Source: Chloroflexota bacterium (lineage in GTDB: Bacteria; Chloroflexota; Anaerolineae; Anaerolineales; Villigracilaceae). From it: a stretch of 64,000 nt of DNA. The DNA lies in assembly GCA_016234555.1 (NCBI GenBank), contig JACRBJ010000082.1:1-64000 (forward strand). The letters run 5' to 3'. Each line of letters begins with the position of its first letter. Position 1 is the first letter of the stretch. Below are positions 51,898 through 59,733 of the stretch, one piece after another. The position numbers were made by a program, and so were the translations under genes. The notes under the pieces are model-generated. The model did not search any database. It was not told the origin of the DNA and was given only the letters and a program-made list of their open reading frames with translations.

Positions 51898-52080
51898 GCT
51901 CTTTCCTTGAACTGGGCGACGGATCTTGTCTGTTTGATTTTACCATTGTGATTTGCTCCGCAAAAATAACCAGTTCATGATAGAACTCGTGATCTTCAAC
52001 AGAATGGGCGAATGATACTTTCACTGATTGCATCGCATTGTCATAGAGGAATCCAGCATAACTTCCCGTTTTGTAAACCC

Positions 52081-52109
52081 TTGACTCAGTTAAATATAAG
52101 ACCTATACT
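52081..52109 (+). promoter_or_regulatory. Promoter of padR
   Basis: TTGACT, a 17-base spacer and TATACT. The -10 lies within the left arm of the operator palindrome at 52099-52140, the arrangement expected for autorepression. Confidence 0.7.
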
Positions 52110-52140
52110 ATATATGTTAAATCCAATATAGTATAGGTCT
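52099..52140. promoter_or_regulatory. PadR operator palindrome
   Basis: AGACCTATACTATAT and ATATAGTATAGGTCT, perfect 15-bp arms with 12 bases between. It covers the -10 box and transcription start and reaches to 4 bases before the padR start codon. Binding of the regulator here would block its own operon. Confidence 0.75.
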
Positions 52141-52143
52141 ATT

Positions 52144-52701
52144 ATGTCCCTCGAATTTGCCATCCTCGGTTTTCTCAACTACCAACCCTACACGGGCTAC
52201 GATCTCAAAAAGATTTTCGATACCTCCATCCGTCACTTCTGGCCCGCCGATCAAAGCCAGATTTACCGCACCCTTTCGCGGCTGACCGAAAACGGCTGGG
52301 CGGAAATGGAAAAGATTCCGCAGGACGACCGCCCTGACCGCAAGGTATATTCCATCACTGAAGCCGGGCGTGCCGAACTGCTGCGCTGGCTTTCAGGTCC
52401 GCCGCCGATGGGTGAGCCGCGCAGTGCTCCGTTGATTCAGGTCTTCTTTGCGGGACAGTTGTCCGACGCGGAAGTTCTGGAAAAGTTTGAAGGCTATGCC
52501 GCCATCATGCGCTCCATCCTCGGTTTGTACGACCAGGTGACGGGGCAACTGGGTCCTTTTCAGCAGGAAATCCCTTCGCCCCGCGAACATTTCTTCTGGC
52601 TGTTGACCCTCGAAAACGGAATCGCCAACATGCGCGCCAACCTTGCCTGGGCGGAAAGTGTTATCGAGCGCATCAAAAACGGGGAAGTCCCACAGAAATA
52701 G
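52144..52701 (+). CDS. PadR-family transcriptional regulator
   Basis: A 185-residue regulator. The N-terminal winged helix is LEFAILGFLNYQPYTGYDLKKIFDTSIRHFWPADQSQIYRTL-type with the PadR hallmark of a repeated Y/GYDL and the wing RKVYSITEAGRAELLRWL. The C-terminal helical domain (VTGQLGPFQQEIPSPREHFFWLLTLENGIANMRANLAWAESVIERI) serves dimerization. A long palindrome lies over its promoter, so it most likely represses itself and the two redox genes just downstream (gaps of 9 and 5 bases). PadR members respond to phenolic acids or drugs; the inducer here is unknown. Confidence 0.92.
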   Translation: MSLEFAILGFLNYQPYTGYDLKKIFDTSIRHFWPADQSQIYRTLSRLTENGWAEMEKIPQDDRPDRKVYSITEAGRAELLRWLSGPPPMGEPRSAPLIQVFFAGQLSDAEVLEKFEGYAAIMRSILGLYDQVTGQLGPFQQEIPSPREHFFWLLTLENGIANMRANLAWAESVIERIKNGEVPQK

Positions 52702-52710
52702 GAAAAACCC

Positions 52711-53475
52711 ATGACCAAACAACTCCCCTTTAGACAACGTATCCGCAAAGCCCTTGTCATCCTCGCCTTTTTATCTTTCCCCATCACCATGAACTACCTC
52801 TCGCCCTACGTCATCATCGACGGGGCGATGAACGGAATCGTCAACGGCAGCCTGGTGATGTTCGGGCTGATGTTCATCTCTTCCCTGTTTCTGGGACGCG
52901 CCTGGTGCGGCTGGGTCTGCCCCGGCGGCGGAATGCAGGAGATGGTCGAGCCGATCAACAACAAACCGGTTAACCCCAAAAAGGTGGACTGGATCAAGTG
53001 GCTGATCTGGGTCCCGTGGATTTCACTCATTGTCTGGATGGCAATTTCGGCGGGCGGATACAAAACGATTGACCTGCTTTACCACACCCAGGGCGGCATC
53101 TCTGTCGCCGGAACGCCTGACCGTCCCATCTTCATTGCCTACATCATCTACTACTGCGTCGTCAGTCTCTTCGTTGGATTGGCGATCTTTGCGGGACGAC
53201 GGGCGGGATGTCACACCATTTGCTGGATGGCTCCCTTCATGATGATCGGCCGCTGGATCCGCAACCGCTTTGGGTGGGCGTCCCTGCGGCTGGTGGCGGA
53301 CGCCTCCACCTGCTCGGATTGCAAACTCTGCACGAAAAATTGCCCGATGAGTTTGGATGTGAATGCAATGGTACAGGTCGAAAAGATGGAGCACGCCGAG
53401 TGCATCCTGTGCGGCACCTGCGTGGACAATTGCTCCAGCAATGCCATCCGCTATTCGTTCAGCGTGGGTAAGTGA
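52711..53475 (+). CDS. NapH-like membrane 4Fe-4S protein
   Basis: A 254-residue membrane protein with about four helices. The NapH/CcoG-type motifs are RAWCGWVCPGGGMQEM in the first half and RRAGCHTICWMAPFMMIG in the second. The C-terminus is a two-cluster ferredoxin domain, CSDCKLCTKNCP and CILCGTCVDNCSSNAI (each CX2CX2CX3C). It should carry electrons between a quinol or soluble donor and the partner flavoprotein downstream. It is 9 bases after padR. Similar proteins accompany flavin-linked reductases in anaerobes. Confidence 0.87.
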   Translation: MTKQLPFRQRIRKALVILAFLSFPITMNYLSPYVIIDGAMNGIVNGSLVMFGLMFISSLFLGRAWCGWVCPGGGMQEMVEPINNKPVNPKKVDWIKWLIWVPWISLIVWMAISAGGYKTIDLLYHTQGGISVAGTPDRPIFIAYIIYYCVVSLFVGLAIFAGRRAGCHTICWMAPFMMIGRWIRNRFGWASLRLVADASTCSDCKLCTKNCPMSLDVNAMVQVEKMEHAECILCGTCVDNCSSNAIRYSFSVGK

Positions 53476-53480
53476 GAAAA

Positions 53481-54743
53481 ATGAAAATCACACTCCTCAA
53501 TGGCAATCCCCAGCCCGCGGCATTCGACAACTATCTGGCGCAATTGGAGGCTTCACTCACGGCAGGCGGACACGCCGTTACGCGTCTCGACCTTCGCGAG
53601 ATGACTCTGCGTTACTGCGTCGGCTGTTGGGGATGCTGGGTCAAGACGCCGGGCGAGTGTGTCAACCGCGATGCTTCGCTCGACATGGATTGCACCGTTA
53701 TCAACTCTGACTTTGTCCTCTGGGCGTCGCCGATCAAGATGGGCTTTCCCACCGAATTGCTCAAACGCGCACACGACAAGCACCTGCCGCTCATCCATCC
53801 CTACATGGAAGTGGACCAGGGCGAAGCGCATCACCTGAAACGTTATGCCCGCTATCCGCGCGTTGGATTGCTGCTCGAAAAAGAAGCGGACACCGATGCC
53901 CGTGACCTGCAAATCGTGACCGACATCCACTGCCGCACAGCGCTCAACTTCAAGACCCGGTTGGAGTTTTCGCTGACGACGGAGACTCCAGTCGAAGACC
54001 TTGCTAGCCGAATCATTTCCCCTGCCAAGGCCAGTTTGCCGCTACCCAAGCGATTGACCGCCACTTCGGGCGTAACCGTGCTACCACCCAGGCGGTTGAC
54101 CCTGTTCAACGGTTCGCCGCGTGGACGCAAGGGCAACACACCCGTTTTCCTGAACCAGATCGCGGAGGGATTCGGCGGCGGGAGCGAGATCCATCACCTT
54201 GTGCGAGTCCGTGAGACGGAGCAGATGGTTCAGGCTTTCGCTGACGCTGAATGCGTCATCTTTGGCTTCCCGCTCTACACTGACTCGATGCCGGGCGTGG
54301 TCAAGCATTTCATCGAGGCGCTGGAACCGCTTACAGGTCGGGCAACCAACCCGCCGATTGGGTTTGTCGTCCAGTCGGGATTCCCTGAAGGCTTGCACTC
54401 GCGTTACGTCGAACGTTATCTCGAAAAGCTGGCAGACCGCCTGCATTCCCCCTATCTTGGGACTGTCGTCAAAGGCAACGGGGAGGGAGTCCGCATCATG
54501 CCTGCAGAAGCAAACCAGCGACTGTTCACGAACCTGCAAGCCGTGGGCGCGAGCTTGTCAAAGAATGGAAACTTCGACACAGTGGTATTGACGGCGATCT
54601 CCCACCCGGAGCAATTTCCTCGTATTCTTGGACCTGTCTTTCAGCTCTTCGTGCGCCTGCCCATCGCCCACTCCTACTTTGACGAGATGCTCAAGAAGAA
54701 TGACGCATTCGAGAAACGCTTTGCGCGTCCGTTTGCCGAATAG
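53481..54743 (+). CDS. Double flavodoxin-fold NAD(P)H-dependent oxidoreductase
   Basis: A 420-residue protein with two flavodoxin-fold halves. Half 1: MKITLLNGNPQPAAFDNYLAQL and the iron-sulfur-flavoprotein-like Cys block LRYCVGCWGCWVKTPGECVNRD, then WASPIKMGFPTELLKRAHDK. Half 2, from about residue 205: RRLTLFNGSPRGRKGNTPVFLNQI and CVIFGFPLYTDSMPGVVKHFIE. Half 2 lacks the Cys block. Each repeats the FMN loop (NG.P), so this is a fused duplication. The GTG at 53472 overlaps the NapH-like stop, but the ATG matches the family start. The product probably reduces quinones or other small acceptors with electrons from the NapH-like partner. Confidence 0.83.
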   Translation: MKITLLNGNPQPAAFDNYLAQLEASLTAGGHAVTRLDLREMTLRYCVGCWGCWVKTPGECVNRDASLDMDCTVINSDFVLWASPIKMGFPTELLKRAHDKHLPLIHPYMEVDQGEAHHLKRYARYPRVGLLLEKEADTDARDLQIVTDIHCRTALNFKTRLEFSLTTETPVEDLASRIISPAKASLPLPKRLTATSGVTVLPPRRLTLFNGSPRGRKGNTPVFLNQIAEGFGGGSEIHHLVRVRETEQMVQAFADAECVIFGFPLYTDSMPGVVKHFIEALEPLTGRATNPPIGFVVQSGFPEGLHSRYVERYLEKLADRLHSPYLGTVVKGNGEGVRIMPAEANQRLFTNLQAVGASLSKNGNFDTVVLTAISHPEQFPRILGPVFQLFVRLPIAHSYFDEMLKKNDAFEKRFARPFAE

Positions 54744-54760
54744 GTCTTTGCATGGAGGTT

Positions 54761-55723
54761 TTATAGTTCGATCAATTCTCCAACTCTCACATCACGGTAC
54801 GCGCCTGGAAAAGCCTGTTGAAAGGCAGCACGACTCCAGGTGCAGCTATCGTGGGGTGAAAGCGCCATCAGGCGTGGCTGGTGGACTTTCAAAGCGGCAA
54901 TGGTTTTTTTCACCGTCTGCTTGTTGGCCGGGTTCCAGAGCCAGTTGTCGGTGCCGACATAGCGCTGGACAGGCTTATCAACCACGGGGAAATGCAGACC
55001 GCCGACCACGCCGTAGACGGGGAGGTCAAACAGTTGTTTCGCCCGCTCCACAATCCGCTGGACGGTGGGATGCCCACAGCCGATGACCAGCACCAGCCCC
55101 TTCCCTTCGACGTTGATTGCAAGCGATTGCTCCAGCGTCCAGCCAAAGAAGAACAATTGGCGGGAGATGGGACCCAGGCTGGCGGTTCCGGGGGCGATGA
55201 TGCGGGGTTCAGTCACCACTGTCACATCGGCGCTGGGGTGAGTCATTTCAGTCGGGAGGAAAGCCCGTTTACCAACCAGGTTTACCACCTCGCCAGAAAG
55301 ACCAAAGGTGCGTTTGCTTTGGTAGCTCATCCCGCCGACATGGTCGAGATGCAAGTGAGAAATAAAGACTGTGTCGATTTGGTCTAGCGACACTCCCAGT
55401 TTTTCCATGTTCCGCAGGAGAGGTGACGGATGTTCTCCAGCCTGGTTCAGCCCGGCGTCGAAGAGGATGGTCGTATCGTCGGCGCGGATCAGGTATGAGA
55501 CACCGGATTCAGCACTCAGTCCGTCTTTGGCTGTCAGGTCGTCAATCAACGGCAAAATTGAAAGTTGTTTGACCGCCCCCATGTCTTTTAGCTTTGGGAA
55601 CTGCGCCGCAGACCAGACTTGCTCGGCGCGCCTGCGTCCAAAATAGAAACGCGCACACAAGGCCAGAAACAACAATCCCAGCCCGCCCAGGATGAAGACG
55701 AATATTCCAGTTAGAAGATTCAT
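54761..55723 (-). CDS. Membrane-anchored MBL-fold hydrolase
   Basis: A 320-residue protein with an N-terminal membrane helix (LLTGIFVFILGGLGLLFLALCARF) followed by a metallo-beta-lactamase domain. Metal motifs: TVFISHLHLDHVGGM, then GCGHPTVQRIVERA and the C-terminal LSPHDSCTW. ISHLHLDH supplies H-x-H-x-D-H. It is of the RomA/DHPS-like class rather than an antibiotic hydrolase, by the Cys-Gly-His block. It is the last gene of the MarR-controlled run and 6 bases after the ATC-hydrolase-like gene. Substrate unknown. Confidence 0.87.
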   Translation of the reverse strand: MNLLTGIFVFILGGLGLLFLALCARFYFGRRRAEQVWSAAQFPKLKDMGAVKQLSILPLIDDLTAKDGLSAESGVSYLIRADDTTILFDAGLNQAGEHPSPLLRNMEKLGVSLDQIDTVFISHLHLDHVGGMSYQSKRTFGLSGEVVNLVGKRAFLPTEMTHPSADVTVVTEPRIIAPGTASLGPISRQLFFFGWTLEQSLAINVEGKGLVLVIGCGHPTVQRIVERAKQLFDLPVYGVVGGLHFPVVDKPVQRYVGTDNWLWNPANKQTVKKTIAALKVHQPRLMALSPHDSCTWSRAAFQQAFPGAYRDVRVGELIEL

Positions 55724-55729
55724 GATTGA

Positions 55730-56341
55730 CTAGTTTCCTTTCATTGTTCGTGCAAAACAGAAATCGCAATATTCCGCGCCCCGCCCGATCGTTTGGGTGC
55801 GCTTCCATTCCAGATGATTCGACATTTGGCCGTAGACCAGATCATCGCCCCGACAGAATGAAGCGGTTAGCTCCGGCGCTCCGTGGCGGGATAAAACGTC
55901 GAAGTAAAAACAACTGCGCATGTTGAAGCGAATTGCCTCACGGCTGTTTTCAATCCAGTCGGTTTGCCAGCCCGCTTCTGGGTACTGGCGCATCGCTGAG
56001 CGAATCACCAGCCGCAACAGCGGATAGATCAGGGGAAATCGTCCCAGCAGCGACATTTGCCGCCGATTTGGAGTCACGACCACTTCCACGATCTGGTCAA
56101 AGACCCCCAGGGCGGACTCTTGAGATCGTCCTTCGGCACGCAAGGCCTGGTAAACGGCCAGTCCCGGAAGAATATATTCGCGCAAATGCCATTTGAGGTA
56201 ACGGTTGTCCGGCAACGGATGTTCGGCAAGCAGTTCCCCAAACCGTTTGTCAGCATTCCGTACCAGCTCTGCGCCCAACTTTTCCAGTGCCGGCTGGCGG
56301 AATGGGCGCGGCAAAGTCATCGTAGTAATTTCTTGAGTCAT
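55730..56341 (-). CDS. L-2-amino-thiazoline-4-carboxylate hydrolase-like protein
   Basis: A 203-residue soluble protein of the ATC hydrolase-like family (PF14196 type): LPDNRYLKWHLREYILPGLAVYQALRAEG near the N-terminus, MRSCFYFDVLSRHGAPELTASFCRGDDLVYG, and the ending IGRGAEYCDFCFAR. The paired Cys in C..FC.. and Asp in CRGDD are the expected catalytic residues. Authentic ATC hydrolases make cysteine precursors; most homologues are annotated by similarity only. GGAG precedes the ATG. It is cotranscribed with the membrane protein upstream and the MBL gene downstream. Confidence 0.78.
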   Translation of the reverse strand: MTQEITTMTLPRPFRQPALEKLGAELVRNADKRFGELLAEHPLPDNRYLKWHLREYILPGLAVYQALRAEGRSQESALGVFDQIVEVVVTPNRRQMSLLGRFPLIYPLLRLVIRSAMRQYPEAGWQTDWIENSREAIRFNMRSCFYFDVLSRHGAPELTASFCRGDDLVYGQMSNHLEWKRTQTIGRGAEYCDFCFARTMKGN

Positions 56342-56356
56342 ATGTTTTCTCCGCCT

Positions 56357-57028
56357 TTATTCCACGCGGTTGGCGATCATCTGAAACCCGTAGGGGACCA
56401 GTGCGACACCCATCAAAATGGCTGCGCTCAGGTTGACGATCTCGACGCCGTCCGGCGTGCCCACCAGCAGAACCCCGATCAGGAAAAGAATGGCTTGCCA
56501 GCGGGGGAGCGCACCGGTCTTGAGCAAGGCCACCGCCTGGATCGCAAACCCGACAGGCAGGAACAATAGTCCCCACAACAGCACCAGCCAGCCAGACTTT
56601 GAAAACATTGCCAGCAATCCCGGCATAAACTGCGCAAACTCCTTTTCGGGCAGAGTGTCCAGCGCGCTCATGGTCAGGCACAAAGCGCCCTTGTCTGCGG
56701 CCAACATCAGGGCGCCAAAGATCGCCAGCACCGCCCCGATCAAACCTGCCCAACCCGCCGACCTGCCTTCCAGCAAAGTCTTGAACTTGAGTGCAACCAC
56801 CACCAACAGCCCTGTGCTTAGAGTCACCAGCACATGCCCAAATTGCAACAGGCTGTTCTGATGCGCCCGCAGGATCAATTCCTGCGGACCGAGAAAGCGC
56901 GGACTGAGTAATCCGGGATGGACAGCAAAGGTAAGAATAAACGCCAGCGGAAAGAGGATGAAGGCCAGGCCTGTACCGACGCGTTTTACCGTCTCCAAAG
57001 TGGAGGATGAACGAATTATTGTTGACAT
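56357..57028 (-). CDS. Six- to seven-helix membrane protein
   Basis: A 223-residue protein beginning MSTIIRSSSTLETVKRVGTGLAFILF. The loop FLGPQELILRAHQNSLLQFGHVLVTLS is followed by helices with no charged catalytic pattern; DGVEIVNLSAAILMGVALVPYGF ends it. I do not recognise the family. AAGGAA lies before the ATG. Directly upstream lies the relic of a methyltransferase C-terminus, so an intact methyltransferase once preceded this gene. Confidence 0.72.
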   Translation of the reverse strand: MSTIIRSSSTLETVKRVGTGLAFILFPLAFILTFAVHPGLLSPRFLGPQELILRAHQNSLLQFGHVLVTLSTGLLVVVALKFKTLLEGRSAGWAGLIGAVLAIFGALMLAADKGALCLTMSALDTLPEKEFAQFMPGLLAMFSKSGWLVLLWGLLFLPVGFAIQAVALLKTGALPRWQAILFLIGVLLVGTPDGVEIVNLSAAILMGVALVPYGFQMIANRVE

Positions 57029-57037
57029 TGTATTTCC

Positions 57038-57150
57038 TTATTTTTCAAAAAAGATTGAACGACTTGCGGCCACGTGCGGACTGTGTTCCGTTGTGAAGCC
57101 TATTTCCGAGCCGAGAGTGAACGTCCACAGATTGGAAAATCAGGGAAGTG
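57038..57150 (-). pseudogene. Relic of a methyltransferase C-terminus
   Basis: On the minus strand the frame reads LGSEIGFTTEHSPHVAASRS followed by IFFEK and a stop. This aligns with the end of the intact methyltransferase at 58154-58726 (LSREIGFTTGNSPRVAASRA followed by VCFQKP). Upstream of this the frame is broken (TGA), and similarity fades. It is the 3' remnant of a second copy of that gene. Confidence 0.75.
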
Positions 57151-57191
57151 CACCGCTTTTTATTCCTTCCATGTAACTTCAAGCAACCATT

Positions 57192-58142
57192 TCACGACTG
57201 TCCTTTCCAGCTTTCCAGACCGGCATGTAGTCGATCTAATGCCGGTGTTTTGAGCCCGCTTGCCCGTGCCAGTGTTTGGAAATCCTGCGAGACCAATTCC
57301 ATTTCATCGAATGCAGCCAGTGTATGACGAGTGGCAACCGTGTCGAAATGTTTGGTGCGTGCCCATATCTGCAGGGCACTGACCAACAGCGGCAGCGGAA
57401 GCCAGTCGAAAGCCGTCAGTTTTGACGGTGTGACCGGTACGCCCAGCGCCTTCAGTACCGCAAATCCCTCCCGAACAGCTTGCACCATCAGGCGCACAAT
57501 GTCCGGGTGGTTTGCCAGCAGGTTTCCATTGCCGCCGACCATGTAGAGGGCATTTGCCATCGGGCTGACCCAGGCGACGTGGGACTTTTGCCAGGCTTCC
57601 ATGGCCGGGCTGACCGCCACCGGAAACCCAGCCTGTTGGAAAACCTGAGCCAGCCTTGTGACTCGTTCCGTCACACCCCCTGCAGGTTCGCCAAAGGTTG
57701 TCGGTTGCAGGAGCGGTGAGACAACGTGATAGTAAACAACCCCATTTATGCGAGTGCCCCCAGCACCGGCAAACCCTATCAGCAGGCGCTCACGACCAAT
57801 AGCTTGGAGCCACTCCGCATATCCAAGCGGATTGTTGACCATAAAGACCACCTGCGCCGATTGTTTGTTTGCTGCCAGCACAGGCAAAACTGCTTCCACC
57901 TGATTGCGGCGGACTACCACCAGGATCAAGTCGTACACATCGCCCGGCATCAGTTCCTTCGTCGCTGCAACCGCCGTGGTGGTGCGTTTTACGTTCAGGG
58001 CGTGCTCCAGCACAATTCCCTGCGTTTGGATTTCCTCAAAACGTTTGCCGCGTGCCAGAATGGTCACATCATGCCCGGCTTCCTTCAGCCTGGCAGCATA
58101 CAAACTGCCCAAGACCCCGGCGCCATAAACCAGAATTTTCAT
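57192..58142 (-). CDS. Ketopantoate reductase-family protein (PanE/ApbA-like)
   Basis: A 316-residue NADP-binding dehydrogenase. The Rossmann motif is KILVYGAGVLGSLYAARLKEAGHDVTIL; the second half has SHVAWVSPMANALYMVGGNGNLLANHPD and the active-site Lys region in FQQAGFPVAVSPAMEAWQKSH. It is one of several panE-like proteins, and because it lies in a MarR operon with a methyltransferase and hydrolases, a role outside pantothenate biosynthesis is likely. GGGAGAG precedes the ATG. The start is 11 bases after the methyltransferase stop. Confidence 0.85.
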   Translation of the reverse strand: MKILVYGAGVLGSLYAARLKEAGHDVTILARGKRFEEIQTQGIVLEHALNVKRTTTAVAATKELMPGDVYDLILVVVRRNQVEAVLPVLAANKQSAQVVFMVNNPLGYAEWLQAIGRERLLIGFAGAGGTRINGVVYYHVVSPLLQPTTFGEPAGGVTERVTRLAQVFQQAGFPVAVSPAMEAWQKSHVAWVSPMANALYMVGGNGNLLANHPDIVRLMVQAVREGFAVLKALGVPVTPSKLTAFDWLPLPLLVSALQIWARTKHFDTVATRHTLAAFDEMELVSQDFQTLARASGLKTPALDRLHAGLESWKGQS

Positions 58143-58153
58143 TTAGACTCTCC

Positions 58154-58726
58154 CTATCCCAAGGTTGGTTTTTGAAAACAGACTGCCCGACTCGCCGCCA
58201 CCCGCGGACTGTTTCCCGTCGTAAAGCCGATTTCGCGGCTGAGAGCAATCGTCCGCTCGAAATCTGCGGCTGTGACATGGATAATCGGCTCGACGATCAG
58301 GAACTTCCCGCCGGGCTTGACCAGCCCGTGGACTTCCTGCAAAAACTCGCGGCGTCGCCGCACTTCGTGCACCATCCAGAATGCCAGCACGAAATCGACG
58401 GGTTCGTTCACGCCGATCCTATCGAGCTGGGAAAGTTGCGGCTGGATTCTCGATTCCAAGCCGGCGGATTTCGCCCGCTTCGAAAGTCCTGCCAGCATCT
58501 GCGGCTGTAAATCTGCCGCGATGACCTTGCCCTTTTCCCCGACCAGCTTTGCCAGTCCGAGCGAGAAATAGCCCATCCCGCAGCCCACATCGAGGACTGT
58601 ATCTCCCGGCTTGACAAAGGGGCTGAGAATCTTGAGCGGGTCATGGACCAACTTGCGGAGGGGGTTGTCGAAGGTGAAGAGCAGCCACCAGGGGCAGGTG
58701 AAGATTCTTTCAGTTTGTTTTGTCAT
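58154..58726 (-). CDS. Class I SAM-dependent methyltransferase
   Basis: A 190-residue methyltransferase. Motif I is VLDVGCGMGYFSLGLAKLVGEKGKVIAADL, motif II/III region LSQLDRIGVNEPVDFVLAFWMVHEVRRRREFLQEV, then GGKFLIVEPIIHVTAADFERTI. It is of the methyltransf_11/25 type, substrate unpredictable. A strong AAAGGAG precedes the ATG and, 14 bases before that, a site very like the MarR operator of the next gene upstream. A broken copy of its C-terminus exists at 57038-57150. Confidence 0.88.
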   Translation of the reverse strand: MTKQTERIFTCPWWLLFTFDNPLRKLVHDPLKILSPFVKPGDTVLDVGCGMGYFSLGLAKLVGEKGKVIAADLQPQMLAGLSKRAKSAGLESRIQPQLSQLDRIGVNEPVDFVLAFWMVHEVRRRREFLQEVHGLVKPGGKFLIVEPIIHVTAADFERTIALSREIGFTTGNSPRVAASRAVCFQKPTLG

Positions 58727-58739
58727 AGAATACTCCTTT

Positions 58740-58759
58740 GTTAGTTAGTGTAAACTAAC
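58740..58759. promoter_or_regulatory. Second MarR-type operator, before the methyltransferase
   Basis: TTAGTTAGTGTAAACTAAC matches the operator over the MarR start (TTAGTTAGTTTACTCTAAC) at 16 of 19 positions. It lies between marR and the methyltransferase ribosome-binding site, so MarR probably controls the downstream genes too. Confidence 0.7.
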
Positions 58760-58776
58760 CTTTTTGATAAAAAATT

Positions 58777-59208
58777 TCAGTTTTTGACGCCTTGCAGGAC
58801 TTTGTCGAGCAGACCGACGAGTTGACCCACTTCGCTGGAACTCAACTGCGCAGCCAGAAAGTCTGCAAGGCGTTTATGAGTGGCCGCGTGGATCTTGTCG
58901 AACTCCTCGGCTTTGTGGGTGGGGAGGATGTGATAGGCGCGGCGGTCCTCTCCATCCTGAACCCTTTCAACGTAGCCTTTCCTGATGAGCGTGCCCACAA
59001 TCGCCGTGACCGAGGGCTTGCTCACGCCCAGTTCACGCGCCAGGTCGCTGAAATTGGGATGCTCGAGGCGCAGGATGGTACTCAGGTAGAGCATTTGCCG
59101 CATGGAAAGCTCGGAAAAGCGCTCGTCGGAAAACGCCTGCGACTCCATTTCAGCCATCAAGGCGCTGATGGCTTCAACGATTCTTTCGAGGGAAGGGTTC
59201 GTCTTCAT
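58777..59208 (-). CDS. MarR-family transcriptional regulator
   Basis: A 143-residue regulator with the winged helix LRLEHPNFSDLARELGVSKPSVTAIVGTLIRKGYVERVQDGEDRRAYHILPTHKA-type layout: recognition helix VSKPSVTAIVGTLI and wing DGEDRRAYHI. It ends with a dimerization helix (SSEVGQLVGLLDKVLQ). An 11-bp palindrome sits over its start codon and promoter, and a second copy precedes the gene downstream. It is the likely repressor of the whole minus-strand cluster down to the MBL gene. Confidence 0.92.
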   Translation of the reverse strand: MKTNPSLERIVEAISALMAEMESQAFSDERFSELSMRQMLYLSTILRLEHPNFSDLARELGVSKPSVTAIVGTLIRKGYVERVQDGEDRRAYHILPTHKAEEFDKIHAATHKRLADFLAAQLSSSEVGQLVGLLDKVLQGVKN

Positions 59209-59234
59209 ATTAGTTAGTTTACTCTAACTAATAT
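59207..59234. promoter_or_regulatory. MarR operator over the marR start
   Basis: ATATTAGTTAG and CTAACTAATAT, perfect 11-bp arms with 6 bases between, spanning the end of the -10 box through the start codon. The marR message would be almost leaderless, with the operator as its 5' end. Confidence 0.75.
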
Positions 59235-59259
59235 TATCGTGGGAATGTTTGATTGTCAA
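59231..59259 (-). promoter_or_regulatory. Promoter of marR
   Basis: On the minus strand TTGACA (59254-59259), 17 bases, TAATAT (59231-59236). The -10 overlaps the operator, fitting autorepression. Confidence 0.75.
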
Positions 59260-59538
59260 GGCTGAATTGAATAGGAATTTTGAGGCAATCGACGGCGCGA
59301 CCCCTCCGTTATTCCCCAAACCTAACATGTCTCATTACGACACCTGAAAGCTGTCGCCCCGGCGTGGACGTCAAGTCCTGAATGCCAGCTTTCTTCGGAG
59401 ATCTGTCGGGTCTTTCGAGGTGTGGGATTTGAGGGGGAATGTGGTGGAAGAAAAGATAGAGAATGAAAACCAGTAGAGGCGACCCTTACACGATTGACAA
59501 GGTAGGTTGTTCCCCTGGCGGGTCGATTCTACACGGGC
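59260..59538. other. Noncoding, no clear content
   Basis: Part of the roughly 520-base gap between marR and the Ddl-like gene. I see no reading frame with coding character, no tRNA and no strong hairpin in this part; short ORFs here look accidental. The rest of the gap is the pseudogene at 59539-59713. Confidence 0.5.
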
Positions 59539-59713
59539 TTACATCACCCTGCGTAAGAACATCCTAAACGGAATAAAGCAGATCAGGCTCATGCCCGCAA
59601 CCACCACAAAATCCTCCATTGGGAATGGACAGCGGAGACAACAGGTTGCAGGATGAAATGACGAGCAGTCCCACGAATAACATGCTGGACTGGAAGAGCA
59701 GTCTCAGCCTTTT
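59539..59713 (-). pseudogene. Relic of an eight-helix membrane protein C-terminus
   Basis: The minus strand reads LLFQSSMLFVGLLV and, after a frame break, ends FIPFRMFLRRVM and stop. The intact gene at 44141-44929 has LLFQASMLFVGLLV and FVPFGMFARGMMNK. The DNA in between is also alignable with small gaps. It is a decayed partial copy of that gene. Confidence 0.8.
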
Positions 59714-59733
59714 TTGACGAAGCAGTGGAAATG

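Noticed and set aside
59260..59538. A gene in the gap after marR
   Set aside because: Frames are short and broken; only the downstream part matches a known gene, as a relic.
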